This document shows, piece after piece, positions 61,398-64,000 of a stretch of 64,000 nt of DNA. The notes beneath the pieces were generated by a model. That model saw nothing but the letters and a program-made list of their open reading frames with translations, was not told the origin of the DNA and made no database searches. The stretch lies in assembly GCF_002874775.1 (NCBI RefSeq), contig NZ_CP020991.1, forward strand, positions 540,918 through 604,917, given 5' to 3'. Position 1 is the first letter of the stretch. Each line of letters opens with the position of its first letter. Origin of the DNA: Monoglobus pectinilyticus (GTDB taxonomy: Bacteria; Bacillota; Clostridia; Monoglobales; Monoglobaceae). The position numbers and the translations under genes are program-made.

Positions 61398-61727
61398 ATG
61401 GAAAACCGAAAGAGAAATATCCAAATGAAGTTTTACGTTACGGAAGAAGAAAAGCGGCTGATCGACGAGAAAATGAAGCAGCTTCCCATAAAGCAGTACG
61501 GAGCGTATCTGCGCAAAATGGCGATTGACGGGTATATCCTTGTCGTTGACCGGAGCGACACAAAAACATATATCCGGGAACTGCAAGCGGTGAGCCGGAA
61601 TATCAACCAGATTGCCAAACGCGCCAACGCGACGGGGACGGTTTACCAGCAGGATATTGAGGATATAAAAAAGGCGGTGGACGAGATATGGCGGTTACAA
61701 AGACGCACCCTATTAAATCAACCTTAA
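61398..61727 (+). CDS. mobC: MobC-like relaxosome protein
   Basis: A 109-residue protein with an N-terminal ribbon-helix-helix (IQMKFYVTEEEKRLIDEKMKQL) and the MobC core YIRELQAVSRNINQIAKRANATG. It overlaps the relaxase start by 40 bases. It binds oriT and assists nicking. It is a distant counterpart of the island's MobC at 43644. Confidence 0.88.
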   Translation: MENRKRNIQMKFYVTEEEKRLIDEKMKQLPIKQYGAYLRKMAIDGYILVVDRSDTKTYIRELQAVSRNINQIAKRANATGTVYQQDIEDIKKAVDEIWRLQRRTLLNQP

Positions 61728-63025
61728 AGGCCGCGATAGACTATATCTTAAATCCCGAAAAGACGGACGGGAAACTGCTTGCGTCCTCTTTCGGCTGCGG
61801 GCTGGAAACCGCCGATATAGAGTTTGCATGGACGCGAGAAACTGCCGGAGATCGCGGCACACATTTAGGGCGGCACTTGATACAATCCTTTGCGGTGGGC
61901 GAAACCACGCCGGAAGAAGCGCACAAAATCGGCATGGAACTTGCCAAAGAGATTTTAGGCGGCAAGTATGAGTTTGTTTTGACAACTCACGTCGATAAAG
62001 ACCATCTGCATAATCACTTGATTTTCAATGCGGTTAGCTTCGTTGACTACAAAAAGTACCATTCCAACAAGCAAAGCTATCACGCTATCCGGCGCACCAG
62101 CGACAGGATATGTAAAGAGCATGGGCTATCCGTTGTCGTGCCGGGACAGGACAAAGGGAAAAGCTATGCGGAATACACCGCCGAAAAGCAAGGGACAAGC
62201 TACAAAGCAAAGCTGAAAACGGCGATAGATACCCTCATTCCCCAAGTCAAAGATTTTGACGAACTGCTGCGCCGTTTGCAGGAAATGGGGTATGAAATCA
62301 AACAGGGCAAATATATTTCTTTCCGCGCTGCCGGACAGGAACGGTTTACCCGCGCAAAGACGCTCGGCGCGGCCTATACGGAAGAAGCGATAAAGGAACG
62401 TATCAAGGGCGTATATATCGCCAAGTCAAAACCGCTGCGGGAAGATAAGAAAATCCGTCTTGTCGTCGATATTGAAAACAGCATTAAAGCCCAACAATCG
62501 GCGGGCTATGAACGGTGGGTGAAAATCCATAATCTGAAACAGGCTGCAAAAAGCATGAACTTCTTGACTGAAAACAAGATTGAATATTACAGCGACCTTG
62601 AAAGCAAAATCGCGGATATTATGACCGCCCATGACGCGGCGGCAAGGGCGGTTAAGGACGTAGAGCAGCGTATGTCTGATTTGTCGCTGCTTATCAAGCA
62701 CACCACCACGTACCGACAGTTAAAACCGATTTACGACGAATACCGAAAATCACCGGACAAGGAAAAGTATCTGCGGGGGCATGAAAGCGAAATAATTCTG
62801 TTTGAAGCTGCGGCAAGGGCATTAAAGGAAATGCAGATAAAGAAGCTGCCCGATCTCGCCGCGCTGCGTAAAGAGTATAGCAGCTTAAACGACAGGAAAA
62901 GCAAATTGTATGAGGATTATCGTCAAGCCAAGAAGCAAATGCAGGAATACGGCGTTGTCAAAAAGAACGTTGACAGTATTCTATATCCGTCCCAAAGCAA
63001 GGCAAAAGAACAGGAACGGGGCTAA
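61688..63025 (+). CDS. MOBP-type relaxase
   Basis: A 445-residue relaxase. N-terminal AAIDYILNPEKTDG holds the candidate nicking Tyr, followed by HLIQSFAVGETTPEEAHKIGM and the three-His motif HVDKDHLHNHLIF (about residues 99-110). A long coiled-coil C-terminus follows. The length and order match the TnpX-type element relaxases. It nicks the adjacent oriT and leads single-stranded transfer. Confidence 0.92.
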   Translation: MAVTKTHPIKSTLKAAIDYILNPEKTDGKLLASSFGCGLETADIEFAWTRETAGDRGTHLGRHLIQSFAVGETTPEEAHKIGMELAKEILGGKYEFVLTTHVDKDHLHNHLIFNAVSFVDYKKYHSNKQSYHAIRRTSDRICKEHGLSVVVPGQDKGKSYAEYTAEKQGTSYKAKLKTAIDTLIPQVKDFDELLRRLQEMGYEIKQGKYISFRAAGQERFTRAKTLGAAYTEEAIKERIKGVYIAKSKPLREDKKIRLVVDIENSIKAQQSAGYERWVKIHNLKQAAKSMNFLTENKIEYYSDLESKIADIMTAHDAAARAVKDVEQRMSDLSLLIKHTTTYRQLKPIYDEYRKSPDKEKYLRGHESEIILFEAAARALKEMQIKKLPDLAALRKEYSSLNDRKSKLYEDYRQAKKQMQEYGVVKKNVDSILYPSQSKAKEQERG

Positions 63026-63088
63026 TAGATTTTTTCACAAAAACCTGTTACAATCAAACTGTATTCAAAGAACAAAGGAAGTGTATAT

Positions 63089-63484
63089 ATGGGCTATTTA
63101 GCGGCGGCGGGAGCCTATTTAATAATCGGTCTTGTAGTTAGCTTTATCCTTATGGTAGTGGGGCTTTTTATCGGGCATATCATTGTTTTTGACAGTATCG
63201 CCCTCGGTATTATATCCGGCGTGTGCTGCAATCACTTTTTCACGCTGCACCCCGCCTTGTGCGTGCTGATCGGCGCGGCTGTATTCGCGCTGCTGTTGTT
63301 TCTCCAAAAAACACGTTTTGGATTTTGGGTAATCGGGGTGCTGCTGTCTGCTGCCTGGGCGGTCATTTTCGGGCTGCTGGCGTTTATTATCTCCAATGCA
63401 GATCAACTTTGGTTTTATGTGGTCTGCGGGCTTGCTTTTATCGTCATGTTACTTCTCCATATCAAGGCAAGAGATAAGGCATAA
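63089..63484 (+). CDS. four-helix membrane protein of the transposon
   Basis: A 131-residue integral membrane protein with four predicted transmembrane segments (about residues 8-32, 35-52, 55-70 and 76-125 as two helices). AAGGAAGTG precedes the ATG. It follows the relaxase by 63 bases. Small membrane proteins at this place are common in such elements, possibly for exclusion or coupling, but no function can be assigned. Confidence 0.65.
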   Translation: MGYLAAAGAYLIIGLVVSFILMVVGLFIGHIIVFDSIALGIISGVCCNHFFTLHPALCVLIGAAVFALLLFLQKTRFGFWVIGVLLSAAWAVIFGLLAFIISNADQLWFYVVCGLAFIVMLLLHIKARDKA

Positions 63485-63498
63485 AACAAGGGTAGCAA

Positions 63499-63610
63499 GT
63501 GGAACATTAAGGGCTGAAAACGCCTGTGTTTCTGCGGCTTCCAGAGCGCGAAAGCGGTATGGACGATACTTTATACTCAAACCTCAAAAAATGCCTTTCT
63601 AATGTTCCAC
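63499..63610. repeat. long-range inverted repeat
   Basis: GTGGAACATTA (63499-63509) and its exact complement TAATGTTCCAC (63600-63610) flank 90 bases without a supported gene. It could fold as a large hairpin or mark a small inserted unit. Confidence 0.55.
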
Positions 63611-63628
63611 GAAAAAGCAAAAAAGAAC

Positions 63629-63662
63629 GGGGCGCGGTGCCGACAATCGGCAGCCGCGCCCC
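63629..63662 (-). terminator. bidirectional-looking strong terminator
   Basis: GGGGCGCGG pairs with CCGCGCCCC, with an inner CCGA/TCGG stem. On the minus strand a T-rich run (CTTTTTTGCTTTTT) follows. It is 14 bases after the stop of the XRE gene. Confidence 0.85.
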
Positions 63663-63675
63663 TGCTTTATTCTAA

Positions 63676-64000
63676 TCACTCTTTCAGTTTGGCATTTTTG
63701 CGTATGGTTTCCTTTGCCGCCCTTACAAAGTCTGCAATCATGCGGATTTCGTATTCGTCGCAATCGGAAACAAGGTCTTGTATCTCCTGCGAAAAAATAT
63801 CTTTGGAGTGTATCACGCTATCACATAAAAACTCGTCAACAGAAACGGAAAGGGCATTTGCCAAAGATACAATCGTCGGCAAACTCAATTTGGAGTTGCC
63901 TGTTTCGATGTTGCTCATGTGTGTTGTGGAAAGCGACGCTTTTTCTGCTAATGCTTCCTGTGTCAAATCCGCTTTAATACGGGCAATCTTTATGCGCTTG
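63676..64000 (-). CDS. XRE-family regulator, 5' end outside window
   Basis: At least 108 residues of a helix-turn-helix regulator; the frame is open through the right edge (KRIKIARIKADLTQEALAEK), so the start lies beyond it. The HTH core continues ASLSTTHMSNIETGNSKLSL, and the C-terminal helix (DCDEYEIRMIADFVRAAKET) is typical of the short repressors of Firmicute conjugative elements. The TTG at 63966 is inside the HTH and is not the real start. Confidence 0.85.
   Translation of the reverse strand, partial: KRIKIARIKADLTQEALAEKASLSTTHMSNIETGNSKLSLPTIVSLANALSVSVDEFLCDSVIHSKDIFSQEIQDLVSDCDEYEIRMIADFVRAAKETIRKNAKLKE

Larger units (their letters stand above)
55150..64000. mobile_element. Tn-like conjugative/mobilizable element (serine-recombinase type), partial
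   Basis: A G+C-richer block with a TnpX-type large serine recombinase at its left end, a resolvase-like partner, TnpW, a sigma factor with an HTH_16-like protein, MobC, a MOBP relaxase, XRE regulators and an rRNA-methylase cargo. It continues past the right edge. Its codon use and composition differ sharply from the host, indicating recent transfer from another Firmicute. Confidence 0.85.

Overview
The window reads as a chromosomal segment of a low-G+C, endospore-forming Firmicute, most likely a plant-polysaccharide-degrading Clostridia member. Supporting signs are the AT-rich background, consensus TTGACA/TATAAT promoters, a SpoIID-like peptidoglycan operon, and large secreted modular proteins (pectinesterase, CotH, GLUG). 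At least three mobile elements and several fossils interrupt the host backbone.

Layout. (1) 1-5.5 kb is the right end of a prophage or integrative element. It has leftward early genes behind a promoter with an operator in its spacer, an XRE repressor, an unknown membrane/coiled-coil protein that carries two copies of the repressor's C-terminal tail, a membrane-anchored ImmA/IrrE-type protease, a solitary CRISPR-like repeat, a tyrosine integrase, and a displaced tRNA 3' end as attachment site. (2) 5.5-28.6 kb is host backbone: a CotH-kinase surface protein, a DUF4268 protein, an AraC regulator convergent with a giant pectinesterase, proA-metY divergent from tatD-xth through one symmetric double promoter, an ECF S component, a three-gene SpoIID/peptidoglycan-binding operon, pepQ-like, an AP-endonuclease-like protein, yqeG and rpsU. 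(3) 28.6-34.5 kb is a graveyard: two integrase tails, a GLUG protein gene with two in-frame stops, a decayed IS3-family element and an RHS fragment.

(4) 34.54-48.88 kb is an integrated mobilizable island at the 3' end of guaA, bounded by an 11-bp repeat. It carries integrase/excisionase, MobC/relaxase, a RepA-like ATPase and a defence cargo: AbiEi/AbiEii, a BcgI-like nuclease-methylase with a specificity subunit, a HEPN-like protein and a Shedu protein. Its integrase and Shedu genes each carry an apparent one-base frameshift. (5) 48.9-55.1 kb returns to host genes: guaA, purF and purC in one orientation, then a surface VWA protein. (6) About 55.15 kb to the right edge is a G+C-richer conjugative or mobilizable transposon. 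It has a large serine recombinase, a resolvase-like partner without the catalytic serine, TnpW, a sigma factor, an HTH_16-like protein, MobC/relaxase, and an RlmN/Cfr-family rRNA methylase gene behind a leader-peptide attenuator resembling that of macrolide-resistance genes.

The most interesting candidates for new biology are the repressor / tail-bearing protein / membrane protease immunity module with its adjacent solitary CRISPR repeat, and the inducible-looking RlmN/Cfr-like cargo.
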